Program-made: the position numbers and the translations under genes
Shown: piece by piece, positions 16,689 to 25,266 of the stretch
Numbering within the stretch: position 1 is the stretch's first letter
Layout: each line of letters starts with the position of its first letter
Source: Rhizobiales bacterium dw_265
GTDB lineage: Bacteria > Pseudomonadota > Alphaproteobacteria > Micropepsales > Micropepsaceae
Direction: 5' to 3'
DNA length: 64,000 bases
Assembly: GCA_018449595.1 (NCBI GenBank)
Contig: JAAVUU010000009.1
Coordinates: 1-64,000, forward strand
Notes under the pieces: model-generated
Database searches by the model: none
What the model was told of the DNA's origin: nothing
The model's input: the letters and a program-made list of their open reading frames with translations, nothing else

Positions 16689-17068
16689 AGGAGATCGCTT
16701 GGCTCGACGAGCGCGATGCCCTGGTTCTCCATGACAGGCTTCTGGCACTGCATGGTGGCGCGCCGGGCGTGCGGGACGCAGGATTGCTGGCCTCGGCGCT
16801 GGCCCGTCCGCAGCAATATTTTTCTTACACCGAAGATCCGAGCATTATCCACGGAGCGGCGCTTTATACGGCTGGCATTGTGTCCAACCATCCTTTCGTG
16901 GACGGCAACAAGCGCACGGGATTCGTTATCGGCGTGCTGTTTCTTGAATTGAACGGTTATGTCTTCGCAGCGAGCGAAGAGGCTGCCGCTCAGGCGGTGA
17001 TCGCTCTTGCATCTGGCACGATGGACGAGTCGGCCTATGCGGCATTTCTCTCTGACAATTTGCGCTAA
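16685..17068 (+). CDS. doc: Death-on-curing (Doc) family toxin
   Basis: Fic-fold Doc toxin, 127 residues, normal length. The active-site motif is HPFVDGNKRTGF with His69 and Lys76, which in characterised Doc proteins phosphorylates EF-Tu and halts translation. The N-terminal HGGAPGVRDAGLLASALARP and the C-terminal AQAVIALASGTMDESAYAAFL are also typical. It is coupled to the antitoxin by an ATGA overlap. Doc classically pairs with Phd; here the partner is AbrB-like, a known but less common combination. Confidence 0.9.
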   Translation: MKEIAWLDERDALVLHDRLLALHGGAPGVRDAGLLASALARPQQYFSYTEDPSIIHGAALYTAGIVSNHPFVDGNKRTGFVIGVLFLELNGYVFAASEEAAAQAVIALASGTMDESAYAAFLSDNLR

Positions 17069-17130
17069 TTCCCCTGCAATCGTCGCCATCGAGGATGGCG
17101 CGCCAGCATATAAATCATCGCCTTCGAAAG

Positions 17131-17193
17131 GTGGGACCATTTGCTAAAAAGCATAATGAAGTCATGGAACAAAAAAGGTCCCGCTTTCCTGTA
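17131..17193. repeat. Dispersed repeat, copy A
   Basis: A 63-bp sequence (from GTGGGACCATTTGCTAAAAA to CTTTCCTGTA) found again at 63517-63578 with about eight substitutions or gaps. It lies in the gap after doc and before the convergent PAP2 gene. Read in reverse, both copies could encode a similar short peptide (SLCFLA.GPT), which hints at a remnant of one ancestral element. Function unknown. Confidence 0.7.
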
Positions 17194-17330
17194 TAGCCGG
17201 CGCCACCGGAAACAAGAATGACCGGGGATTTTCAGGATCCTGACCGGGTTGTTTTTCGGTCATAGCTATCCAATCCCGATTTATCGATCACACAGAGAGG
17301 TCTGTGCCAACTCACGGAATTATAAAAAAG

Positions 17331-17987
17331 CTAAAGTGGCTGGTAACCAGCGCGGTGACGGGCCCAAAGCACTGCGGCTGTGACGCCCGCGAAAGTCCCA
17401 ACCAGGGCGCCGGCAACGACATCACTAATAAAATGCCAGTCACCAACTACCAAGACTGCTGCCGCGATGATTATCGCCGTGGCAAGAGAAGCAAACAGCC
17501 ACTTACTTTGTCCCATGAAAGTGCCGGTAAAACTTGCTGCCAGCGCCATATGCCCCGACGGGAAACTGGACATCAAGGATCCCTCAAAAAAATGGAACGC
17601 ATGATGAGAGTCGCCATAAAAGTAGTCATAGGGAGAAGGAACGCCGAAGAACGGCTTCAAAACGACTTCGTTCAGGGCGAAAGTCGATAACGATGTTCCA
17701 CACGCAATGACCGTGACTTTCGCGATCTGCGGGAGGCGACCTCGCAGTATTCGCTGCAGGACCAGAATGAACGCGACCAGGGACTCGCCGAACACCAGAA
17801 TTGGAGATCCCAGGCGATGTCCCAAAGGCCCCAAATGCTGCATAAACTGCCTGCATAAAATAGCAGTCGGTACATCGAGCCAAAAAAAGCTCGCCGTGAT
17901 GAAGCCTAGAGCAACCATTAAGCCAACCAAGGCGCAGCGCATCTTAATTTTATTCAACGTGTAAGGGCTATCGCCGGGCTCCAACAT
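17331..17987 (-). CDS. PAP2-family membrane phosphatase
   Basis: A 218-residue inner-membrane type 2 phosphatidic-acid phosphatase-like enzyme with about six membrane helices. The three phosphatase motifs are visible: KPFFGVPSP (motif 1, a shortened variant), SFPSGHMA (motif 2) and VGDWHFISDVVAG (motif 3 with His and Asp). Enzymes of this type recycle undecaprenyl-pyrophosphate or modify lipid phosphates, which would suit the polysaccharide locus it belongs to. The start at 17987 overlaps the end of fcl by 20 bases; a Met at 17942 is an alternative. Confidence 0.85.
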   Translation of the reverse strand: MLEPGDSPYTLNKIKMRCALVGLMVALGFITASFFWLDVPTAILCRQFMQHLGPLGHRLGSPILVFGESLVAFILVLQRILRGRLPQIAKVTVIACGTSLSTFALNEVVLKPFFGVPSPYDYFYGDSHHAFHFFEGSLMSSFPSGHMALAASFTGTFMGQSKWLFASLATAIIIAAAVLVVGDWHFISDVVAGALVGTFAGVTAAVLWARHRAGYQPL

Positions 17988-18909
17988 ACTGGCGATAAGT
18001 CTCCCTCATGGCGTCGTCGAACGCCGTTTGTGCTTTCCAGCCCATGGTCGTCAAACGCGATATGTCCATGACTTTTCGCGGTGTGCCGTCAGGCTTGGTA
18101 GCATCAAAGGTGAAGCGGCCCTTCCACCCCGCGGCCTTACCAATACGTTCTGCCAATTCGCGGATGGTCATTTCCCTGCCGGTGCCGACGTTGACGTGAT
18201 CGGCGCCCGAGTAAGTTTTCATCAAGAAAACCAGCGCATCTGCCAAATCGTCGACATACAGGAACTCGCGCATGGGCGTTCCGGTACCCCACAGCTCGAT
18301 GCTGTCGCGTCCTTCACGGCTCGCTGCTTCGATTTTCATAATCAATGCCGCTACAACATGGCCTTGAGCCAAATCATAGCGATCGCCAGAGCCGAACAAA
18401 TTGGTTGGCATAGCGGAAATGAAATCATCGCCATATTGTTTGCGATAGGCCTGGCATAATTTGATGCCGGCGATTTTCGCGACGGCGTACCATTCATTTG
18501 TAGGCTCTAGCGGGCCGGTGAGCAGCGCGTCCTCACGCATCGGTTGAGCCGCAAGTTTGGGGTAGATGCAAGACGAGCCGAGAAACAAAAGCTTCCCTAC
18601 TTTGGCGCGGTGCGCTGCGTTTATGATGTTCGCTTCAATAATCAAGTTATCATAGAGAAATTCCGCTGGCCGAGTGTTATTGGCAAGGATGCCGCCCACC
18701 GTGGCAGCTGCGAGGAAGATGGCATCGGGCCGTGTTGCCGAGACCCAATCTTCTACAGGGGCCTGTCGCTGAAGATCTAGCGTCTGGCGATCAACAGTCA
18801 CGATTTCGCAGTTTTCAGACCTCAGGCGACGCACAATGGCGCTGCCTGCCATCCCTTTATGGCCGGCCACCCAAACCTTTTTTCCTGCAAGGGAAAAAAC
18901 CTCAGCCAC
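17968..18909 (-). CDS. fcl: GDP-L-fucose synthase
   Basis: NADPH-dependent bifunctional epimerase/reductase that turns GDP-4-keto-6-deoxy-mannose into GDP-L-fucose. A short-chain dehydrogenase fold of 313 residues: [14 protein letters not shown] nucleotide loop, [18 protein letters not shown], the LGSSCIYPK serine, [15 protein letters not shown] with the YxxxK pair, and [13 protein letters not shown]. It overlaps gmd by eight bases, and together they form the GDP-fucose module of the polysaccharide locus. The likely user is the fucosyltransferase-like gene at 39.4 kb. Confidence 0.95.
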   Translation of the reverse strand: MAEVFSLAGKKVWVAGHKGMAGSAIVRRLRSENCEIVTVDRQTLDLQRQAPVEDWVSATRPDAIFLAAATVGGILANNTRPAEFLYDNLIIEANIINAAHRAKVGKLLFLGSSCIYPKLAAQPMREDALLTGPLEPTNEWYAVAKIAGIKLCQAYRKQYGDDFISAMPTNLFGSGDRYDLAQGHVVAALIMKIEAASREGRDSIELWGTGTPMREFLYVDDLADALVFLMKTYSGADHVNVGTGREMTIRELAERIGKAAGWKGRFTFDATKPDGTPRKVMDISRLTTMGWKAQTAFDDAMRETYRQYVGARR

Positions 18910-19960
18910 TGTTGCGACCTTGTTTCATGATCAGAAGATCGCTCTCCATCATGTCACGTACGAGCTCGGGAAAGCTGGTCTCAGGCTTCCACCCAAATGC
19001 GCGATCGGCTTTGCTGGCATCTCCCTGCAGAAATTCCACCTCTGTGGGACGATAATAACGCGGATCGACTTTGACCAGAATGCGGCCCGTATTGCTGTCG
19101 ATCCCCTGTTCGTCTTCCGCCTTACCCTTCCATTCAATTTTGATTCCGACGTGGGTGAAGCTCATTTCAACGAACTCCCGGACGGTGTGAGTTTCGCCGG
19201 TGGCAAGGACGTAGTCGTCTGCTTTGGGCTGCTGCAACATCATCCACATGCCTCGCACATAATCGCGCGCATGACCCCAATCGCGCACGGAGTCCATGTT
19301 TCCGAGATACAAAGTGTCCTGGGTTCCGTGGTGGATTGCGGAAACCGCGCGGGTGATTTTGCGGGTGACGAAGGTTTCGCCGCGGATCGGGCTTTCATGA
19401 TTGAACAAGATGCCGTTGGAGGCATGGATACCGTAAGCTTCGCGGTAGTTCACCGTGATCCAATAGCCGTAGACCTTGGCCGCACCGTAAGGGGAGCGCG
19501 GATAGAAAGGCGTTGTCTCACGCTGCGGCTTCTCCTGTACAAGGCCGAACATCTCGGAGGTCGAGGCCTGATAAAACCGGGTCTTGCTTTCCAGCTTCAG
19601 GATGCGGATGGCTTCGAGCAAGCGCAGCGTACCAATAGCGTCCGCATTGGCGGTGTATTCCGGGGTCTCAAAACTGACCTGGACATGGCTTTGCGCGGCG
19701 AGGTTATAGATCTCGTCGGGCTGAGTTTCCTGGATGATCCGAATCAAATTCGTAGAATCCGTCAGGTCACCGTGGTGAAGAAAGAACTTCACTTTGGCAC
19801 CCTCGTGCGGATCCTCATAAAGATGGTCGACGCGGCCGGTGTTGAACGATGACGAGCGCCTTTTCACGCCATGAACTGTATAGCCCTTAGCGAGCAGCAA
19901 TTCGGCCAAGTACGCGCCGTCCTGTCCCGTGGCGCCCGTAATAAGCGCAGTCTTGGTCAT
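18902..19960 (-). CDS. gmd: GDP-mannose 4,6-dehydratase
   Basis: Converts GDP-mannose to GDP-4-keto-6-deoxy-D-mannose, the precursor of GDP-L-fucose and related deoxysugars. It is 352 residues long with the classic marks: [69 protein letters not shown] with the catalytic Thr/Ser-Glu, [10 protein letters not shown] with YxxxK, and [15 protein letters not shown]. It precedes fcl in the same operon. Confidence 0.96.
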   Translation of the reverse strand: MTKTALITGATGQDGAYLAELLLAKGYTVHGVKRRSSSFNTGRVDHLYEDPHEGAKVKFFLHHGDLTDSTNLIRIIQETQPDEIYNLAAQSHVQVSFETPEYTANADAIGTLRLLEAIRILKLESKTRFYQASTSEMFGLVQEKPQRETTPFYPRSPYGAAKVYGYWITVNYREAYGIHASNGILFNHESPIRGETFVTRKITRAVSAIHHGTQDTLYLGNMDSVRDWGHARDYVRGMWMMLQQPKADDYVLATGETHTVREFVEMSFTHVGIKIEWKGKAEDEQGIDSNTGRILVKVDPRYYRPTEVEFLQGDASKADRAFGWKPETSFPELVRDMMESDLLIMKQGRNSG

Positions 19961-19963
19961 GGG

Positions 19964-20182
19964 CTATCCTGTTATATGGGTCTGATTGTCGGCCGGCGCC
20001 TGAACGAGCTTGGCGAATTCTGCGCGAACGATCTGAAGGATCGAAAAGGTCACCATCGGGAACGTGGGAGGGGTGTGGAGTTGGCTTAACCAGTAATTAA
20101 GCATCTTTTCACGCTCCGCCCGCGCGTCAAATCGCCCGATGGCCCGCCGTACGGCTTCCTCGATGGCAGTCTGCCTGGTCAA
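19964..20182 (-). CDS. Possible small protein upstream of gmd
   Basis: A 72-residue frame ending three bases before gmd starts, which is the reason to consider it. It has a TTG start and no clear ribosome site. It is mostly helical and charged at the N-terminus (IEEAVRRAIGRFDARAEREK) with a hydrophobic middle. No family recognised; it may be chance. Confidence 0.35.
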   Translation of the reverse strand: MTRQTAIEEAVRRAIGRFDARAEREKMLNYWLSQLHTPPTFPMVTFSILQIVRAEFAKLVQAPADNQTHITG

Positions 20183-20342
20183 TTTCGCTTAACTGTCTTG
20201 CCCCGATTTTAAAAATACCGGGCTTTTTGTGCAACGCAACGGTTTCGCAAAACATGGGTTAATCCGCCTTACCCGGAGCCGGATATTTACCGGGCCTTAA
20301 GCGCCTGGGGTTCAAATCGGGAGTGACTTCAAGGCACCCGCC

Positions 20343-20588
20343 ATGGCTGTTCCCCGCGAGACATATAATTTTGTTCCGCCGCCCCTTGAGATCGCCAGTC
20401 CCGAAGATCGGGCCGGCAAGTACACGATTGAGGAATTGCAGCGGATGATGGAGCCCCTTCTGGCTGCTGACGCCGGCGCGGGACTTCAAACCGAAGCAAA
20501 ATGGCCGGCAGGCTACGGCTTTGGGGTGGGCGTTCTGATCAGCCTCGCGCTATGGGCTGCCATCGCAATGGGCGCAGCCCACCTCTAG
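20343..20588 (+). CDS. Small single-pass membrane protein
   Basis: An 81-residue protein: a soluble N-terminus (VPRETYNFVPPPLEIASPED, IEELQRMMEPLLAADAG) and one C-terminal membrane helix (GVGVLISLALWAAIAMGAA). ATG at 20343. It lies between the divergent gmd group and the convergent BTLCP gene. The sequence composition looks coding, but I know no family. Confidence 0.55.
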   Translation: MAVPRETYNFVPPPLEIASPEDRAGKYTIEELQRMMEPLLAADAGAGLQTEAKWPAGYGFGVGVLISLALWAAIAMGAAHL

Positions 20589-20595
20589 CAGCATT

Positions 20596-21282
20596 CTAAT
20601 GCGTTTGACTTGTCGGAATGTTCGCGTCGTAAGCCGCGAACAGCCGCGGAGCGGTTTCGATCGACACCCAGGCGCTGGCGCTTGCATCCTGACGCTCGAG
20701 CCAGCGATAGCCGGTTTTATCCCAGGACTCGATCTCATCCGTGAGATTATCGAGAACCAGGTCGCCCTTGTCGGTCACGACCGTCAAAACTGCGTGCCGT
20801 TCGTGCTGGGGCGTAATGACGACAGCCATGCGCAGCGCCGGCATGGGGAGGCCCGCCTGCAATAGCTGCTTTCGCTTGGTCAGCGCTATATCTTCACAAT
20901 CGCCATAGCCGTCCGTTGGAATTGTCCAATATTCTGCGCGGCCATAGTGTTTCTGATCGTCCTCAGGCCATATCGTTTCGTTCACCAGACTGTTGGTGCG
21001 GGCGAGGGTTTGCCATGTGGAATCGTTCAAAGTCACGGATTTCGCCGCTCCTTCCGGAGCCGTGCACTGGTCGGAAAACCGCAGGCAAAAACTGAAAAAG
21101 CCTGCCGGGCTGGGAGCTGACGCTTCACCGCTGGGCATCGTCCTCGCCGAAGTCAGCGCCAGCGAATTGGTTTCCAGGGCAGGGGGAATTGGACCGATCG
21201 AACCAGTGGCAACATTAGCACACCCCGAAAGCAACAGCCCGACCGCAACTGACCCAAAGACCCCGAAAGTTCCGCGTGTCAT
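20596..21282 (-). CDS. Transglutaminase-like cysteine peptidase (BTLCP), lipoprotein
   Basis: Predicted bacterial transglutaminase-like cysteine proteinase, 228 residues. An N-terminal signal ends in a lipobox (LLLSGC), so it is likely anchored to a membrane facing the periplasm. The catalytic triad is visible as Cys in DGYGDCEDIALTKR, His in ERHAVLTVV and Asp in LVLDNLTDEI. Relatives (LapG type) cleave surface adhesins in c-di-GMP systems, but many BTLCPs have unknown targets, and no LapD-like gene lies nearby. The start at 21282 (MTRGTFGVFGS) gives a compact signal peptide. Confidence 0.85.
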   Translation of the reverse strand: MTRGTFGVFGSVAVGLLLSGCANVATGSIGPIPPALETNSLALTSARTMPSGEASAPSPAGFFSFCLRFSDQCTAPEGAAKSVTLNDSTWQTLARTNSLVNETIWPEDDQKHYGRAEYWTIPTDGYGDCEDIALTKRKQLLQAGLPMPALRMAVVITPQHERHAVLTVVTDKGDLVLDNLTDEIESWDKTGYRWLERQDASASAWVSIETAPRLFAAYDANIPTSQTH

Positions 21283-21516
21283 CGTCAACCCCATCCATTG
21301 CGGGGTGACGTTAGGCAGGCGCGGCTTGCGGTCGCGTTAGGTCAAGCGATTGTTTTTTATGAGTATTTTCCGATAATTGAATTAAAATTGTAATCAACTC
21401 AGGGGCGCGTTCTATGCGAAGTGCTCGCCTGAGTGGAAATTCACCCATTTTTTGCTTAGCTATTGCGGTTGCGAAAAAGCGCCGACTAAATTCAAGCCAT
21501 TGATGGGGAGTGGAAA

Positions 21517-22311
21517 ATGGGCTGGTTAAGCCGGTGGTCGGCGTCGCCCTTCACGCCAAAAGTCGCGGCCGGCAAGCGTATTTATGCCGTGGGTGACATC
21601 CATGGCCGCAGGGATTTGCTGGATCGGCTCCTGATGCAGATCGAGCAGCATGCGCAAACATCCCCACACGCCGAAAACACCCTGATATTCCTTGGCGATT
21701 ACGTCGATCGCGGGGCCGATTCCAAGGGTGTCGTGGACAGGTTGCTCGCGCTGGCGCTTCCGGATTGGAAATTGATTTTCCTTCGCGGCAATCACGATCA
21801 ATCAGTCTTGGATTTTCTGGCCGATGCCAGTTTTTATCGCGCCTGGCGGACGTTCGGCGCTCCTGAGACCCTCTTGAGCTATGGCGTGATGCCGCCGCGT
21901 TTTGACAGGGACGCGGACTTCGAGACGGCACGGCGCGAATTGGCCGAACGTCTGCCGCATGGCCATCTCGGTTTCTACGAAAATCTTCAATATTCCTACA
22001 TACAAGATGATTACATGTTCGTGCATGCGGGCATTCGTCCCGGCATTCCCGTGGACGAGCAACTCGCCCAGGACATGATGTGGATTCGCGACGAGTTCCT
22101 GTTTCACCGGCGGCCGCTTGAAAAAATGATCGTGCATGGCCATACGCCTTCCGATCGACCCGTCAAAAACGCCGTTCGAATCGGCATTGACACCGGTGCG
22201 CACGCCACGCATCGACTGACTGCCGCAATTCTCGAAGGAGAGAGTTGCAGTTTCCTGCAAACCGACAAGCAGCCCTTCAAGAAAAATCAGGCTGACGCGG
22301 TAAGCGCATAA
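21517..22311 (+). CDS. Metallophosphoesterase, PPP-type serine/threonine phosphatase
   Basis: A 264-residue calcineurin-like phosphatase with the complete PPP metal site: GDIHGR, GDYVDRG, LRGNHDQ, the later FVHAGI and HGHTPSD. Bacterial members act as protein phosphatases or dinucleoside-polyphosphate hydrolases. It begins about 235 bases after the BTLCP gene, downstream of an AT-rich region (21345-21400) that probably holds the promoter. It precedes wza by 16 bases, so it is probably co-transcribed with the export genes and could oppose the Wzc-like tyrosine kinase, although PPP enzymes usually act on Ser/Thr. Confidence 0.85.
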   Translation: MGWLSRWSASPFTPKVAAGKRIYAVGDIHGRRDLLDRLLMQIEQHAQTSPHAENTLIFLGDYVDRGADSKGVVDRLLALALPDWKLIFLRGNHDQSVLDFLADASFYRAWRTFGAPETLLSYGVMPPRFDRDADFETARRELAERLPHGHLGFYENLQYSYIQDDYMFVHAGIRPGIPVDEQLAQDMMWIRDEFLFHRRPLEKMIVHGHTPSDRPVKNAVRIGIDTGAHATHRLTAAILEGESCSFLQTDKQPFKKNQADAVSA

Positions 22312-22327
22312 CCGAGTGAGATTATCG

Positions 22328-22990
22328 ATGCTGAAAGAATTTCGAGCCATTTTGGGATGCGCAATTTTCTGCGCCATCGCAGCGTTAAGCGCCGCGCCCG
22401 GCACGGCGCAGGTCGCCCTGCCGGGGCCGAGCAGTGAAGCGCGCGCCCCGGCCGCGACTGCTCCGGCCTTTTCGCCGGCGACGGCGCCGCATATGTCGAC
22501 GGACGCAGGCGCCCCGGCTCTGATCGCCGACGACAATTATCGCTTGGGCACGGGCGACAAGATGAAAGTCACCGTCTATGGCGAAGAGGATCTGAGCGGC
22601 GAGTTTTTGGTTGATGGCTCCGGTCAGGTTCAGTTTCCGCTGATTGGCCAGGTCAGCGCTGCAGGGATGACGGTGCATGAGTTCGTTACGGAACTCACGA
22701 CCCAGCTGGGATCAAAGTACATCCGCGATCCCAAAGTCAGCGTCCAGATCGAGAATTATCGCCCATTCTATATCATGGGTGAGGTCAACAAGCCGGGCGA
22801 ATATCCCTACGAAAACGGGCTTAATGTCCTGGGGGCAATTGCCGTGGCCGGCGGCTATACCTACCGAGCCAACAGCAACGATGTTTACATCAGACGCGCA
22901 GGCGGTGCCAAGGAAGAGGTCATGCCGGTAAATGGGGCAACCCGCATCTTTCCCGGGGACGTTGTTCGGGTGGCGGAACGCTTTTTCTGA
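22328..22990 (+). CDS. Polysaccharide export protein (Wza-like)
   Basis: Outer-membrane polysaccharide export auxiliary protein, 220 residues. A signal peptide with ALSAAPGTAQ is followed by a Pro/Ala-rich spacer, the poly-export domain (DDNYRLGTGDKMKVTVYGEE, DGSGQVQFPLIGQVSAAG) and one SLBB segment (FYIMGEVNKPGEYPYENGL). It is shorter than E. coli Wza and seems to lack the C-terminal outer-membrane helix; the separate barrel protein at 23.9 kb may fill that role. The start at 22328 places the signal peptide directly at the N-terminus. Confidence 0.9.
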   Translation: MLKEFRAILGCAIFCAIAALSAAPGTAQVALPGPSSEARAPAATAPAFSPATAPHMSTDAGAPALIADDNYRLGTGDKMKVTVYGEEDLSGEFLVDGSGQVQFPLIGQVSAAGMTVHEFVTELTTQLGSKYIRDPKVSVQIENYRPFYIMGEVNKPGEYPYENGLNVLGAIAVAGGYTYRANSNDVYIRRAGGAKEEVMPVNGATRIFPGDVVRVAERFF

Positions 22991-23010
22991 GTATTTTCTG
23001 GGCACTATGC

Positions 23011-23040
23011 AAAAAAAAGCCTCCGAAGGCCCAAGTTTTT
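23011..23040. terminator. Weak hairpin flanked by A8 and T5
   Basis: GCCT-CCGA-AGGC (23019-23030) with A8 on its left and a T-rich stretch on its right, 20 bases after the wza stop. The four-base-pair stem is short. It could attenuate transcription in either direction. Confidence 0.3.
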
Positions 23041-23206
23041 GCTTCTGTTATTAACTAGTCAGAAATCTTTTATGGGTGCTGAGGCTTTATTCGAACGCTC
23101 GCAATTGATTTATTTGATAGAAAATGGTGTGATACCGCATATGCGAAGTTGTATTGCGCGTTTTTAATGCGTGCGATATTCGCGAAGTGAGAAGGGGACT
23201 GGGGTA

Positions 23207-23833
23207 ATGGAAAAATCGTTTGGCGCGCGCTTGCGCGGTGGTATTTCGGCCGCTTCCTTGACTGTTTTCTTTGCTGTGTCTGGTGTTTCGGGAAGCCTTG
23301 TAGCGCTTACGGTCCCCGCTGTGGCCGCCATTTCGCCAACGGATGCTACGTCAATCTCGAGCAGTCTGACCGCCGCGATCCAGGCTGCGAACGGTAATTC
23401 TCAGGTTATTCAGGCCGCTATTGCATCGGCAACACAGGCGGCGATTGCTCAATTCGGCGCTGATGCAGCCGCCTCGATCACTTCCGCAGTGATGGGTGCC
23501 GCAGAAGCTGCGGGCGTCTCTACGACTGACGTTGGGGCCGGACTGGCCCAGGCGGCGACGGCGGTCGCTGCGGCAAATCCGACCGCTGGGCAGGCTATCG
23601 CCAGTACGGTCGCAAACGAGGGTAAGGGCACCGAAGTCTCGTCTTTCCAGAGCACCTCGACTTCACTGGGCAATACGGCCTTGGCTTCGATCGCCGGAAG
23701 CGCTCCGTCGGCTACGGCCTCCACGAACTCTGGTGGTGGTTCAAGCGGCAATTCCGGTGGCGGAGCCACTGGCGGCGGCGGCGCCAGCAGCGGTGGCGGT
23801 GGTTGCCTCAATCCGTCTTGCACTACTCTGTAG
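23207..23833 (+). CDS. Secreted Ala/Ser/Gly-rich low-complexity protein
   Basis: A 208-residue exported protein of unknown function between wza and the barrel gene. A long signal region (to about VPAVAAISP) is followed by about 100 residues of alternating Ala/Thr/Gln helices (TAAIQAANGN, ASATQAAIAQFGADAAAS). Then comes a Ser/Thr stretch and a Gly/Ser-rich tail ending GGGGCLNPSCTTL, with the only cysteines of the mature protein. Start at 23207, after GGGG. Its place among export genes suggests a surface or matrix component. I recognise no family. Confidence 0.75.
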   Translation: MEKSFGARLRGGISAASLTVFFAVSGVSGSLVALTVPAVAAISPTDATSISSSLTAAIQAANGNSQVIQAAIASATQAAIAQFGADAAASITSAVMGAAEAAGVSTTDVGAGLAQAATAVAAANPTAGQAIASTVANEGKGTEVSSFQSTSTSLGNTALASIAGSAPSATASTNSGGGSSGNSGGGATGGGGASSGGGGCLNPSCTTL

Positions 23834-23870
23834 CGGGCGGTTTTAGTTAATTTGATTTGGGGTGGGGATA

Positions 23871-25169
23871 ATGAATTTTCCCAAGGGCGTACCTGCGCTT
23901 TTGTTGACGGTTGCTGCTTGGTGTTTTGCTCCCTGGGGACAGGCATTTGCGCAAGCTGAATCTCCGCCCGCCCCCACTTATGTCGGCATGACCTCTGAAG
24001 ACGTCGGTGTCATGAACAGGGCCCGGCCGGAATACGACGCCAAAGGGCTTCCCTTAGGAGCTTTCCGTCTCTTTCCCACGATGGACATTACCGGTTCGTA
24101 TGACGATAACGTCTTTAAGCAGACGAACGGTCTGGGCGATTTTTATGTCGTCGAGGCGCCAACCGCGCGCTTGCAGTCGCAATGGGGAAGGCATTTTGCC
24201 GAACTCTATGCCGGCTTAAACAACTACAACTATACCAAGTATTCCCAAGAAAACCTGACGGACTGGGATGTTGGCGGCGATGGTCGCCTCGATCTTTCTC
24301 GCGAGATGATTTTTTCTGGCGGCGGTTCCTACGCGAAGGCGCACGAAGCGCTGAACTCTCCCAACACAGTTGGGTTTCAAGAGTCGCCCAACCGCTATTA
24401 TAAGTCGCATGGCGAGGTGAGTGGCACCTATCAGCCGAATCGTCTTGGATTTGGCGCCGGCGGCACCATCGATCACTATGATTGGGACGCCACTCCCAAG
24501 GTCGGCGGCGGTTTATTGTTCAATAACGACCGAGACGAAACCGAATACCAGGCTTATGCAAAGACTTTCTATGATTTTTCCCCTGGCTATACGGGCTTCC
24601 TGAAAGCGACGTATGATTCTCGTGCTTTCGACCAATTCTTGGATCGTACTGGGGTGCATCGCTCTTCGACGGGATATCATTTTGATGGCGGTGCGGACGT
24701 TCAGATCAGCCATCTCCTCAAGGGTGAATTTTTTGTCGGTTACCTGGAGCAGCACTTTGCCCAGAATGTCGTCGCGCCATTGCATAATATATCCGGCCTG
24801 GATTACGGCGCTGACCTGACTTGGTACACGACCCAGAAATTCACGATGCATCTGAATGCATCGCATAATATCTCGGACACCACGCTTGCCGGAACCTCCG
24901 CAAGCAATGATCAAACAGTCAGCGTCGGCGGCGACTACGAAGTTGCTTACAACTTGATCCTGCAGGGTTATGGCGCTTACACAAATAGCCATTTCTCGGG
25001 CACCACTCGAACAGACAGCTACCCGTCCGCCGGTATAAAATTACGCTATTTGGCCAACGAGTATCTGAGCGGCTATGTTGGTTACGACTATAGCAACCGC
25101 TCCTCGACAACTGCTGCCACGGATTTTAACGACAATCTGATCACGGTTGGGATAACCGGCCACCTTTAG
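23871..25169 (+). CDS. Outer-membrane beta-barrel protein of the polysaccharide locus
   Basis: A 432-residue exported protein. The signal peptide ends near GQAFAQAE. The mature chain consists of repeated amphipathic strands rich in Tyr, Gly and Asn (DITGSYDDNVFKQTNG, AELYAGLNNYNYTKYS, GYVGYDYSNRSSTTA) and ends with the strand DNLITVGITGHL. This is the pattern of the putative beta-barrel porins found in exopolysaccharide clusters. It likely forms or supports the outer-membrane channel for the polymer together with the short Wza-like protein. ATG at 23871 follows GGTGGGGATA. Confidence 0.8.
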   Translation: MNFPKGVPALLLTVAAWCFAPWGQAFAQAESPPAPTYVGMTSEDVGVMNRARPEYDAKGLPLGAFRLFPTMDITGSYDDNVFKQTNGLGDFYVVEAPTARLQSQWGRHFAELYAGLNNYNYTKYSQENLTDWDVGGDGRLDLSREMIFSGGGSYAKAHEALNSPNTVGFQESPNRYYKSHGEVSGTYQPNRLGFGAGGTIDHYDWDATPKVGGGLLFNNDRDETEYQAYAKTFYDFSPGYTGFLKATYDSRAFDQFLDRTGVHRSSTGYHFDGGADVQISHLLKGEFFVGYLEQHFAQNVVAPLHNISGLDYGADLTWYTTQKFTMHLNASHNISDTTLAGTSASNDQTVSVGGDYEVAYNLILQGYGAYTNSHFSGTTRTDSYPSAGIKLRYLANEYLSGYVGYDYSNRSSTTAATDFNDNLITVGITGHL

Positions 25170-25266
25170 GCTATAGCTATCGCGAAAGACGTGCAGCTAT
25201 TTTGACTGCACACGTTTAAGATGCGCGGATGGCTAGTGTGGCTGTCTCGTGGGCGAGGGCTGTAAA

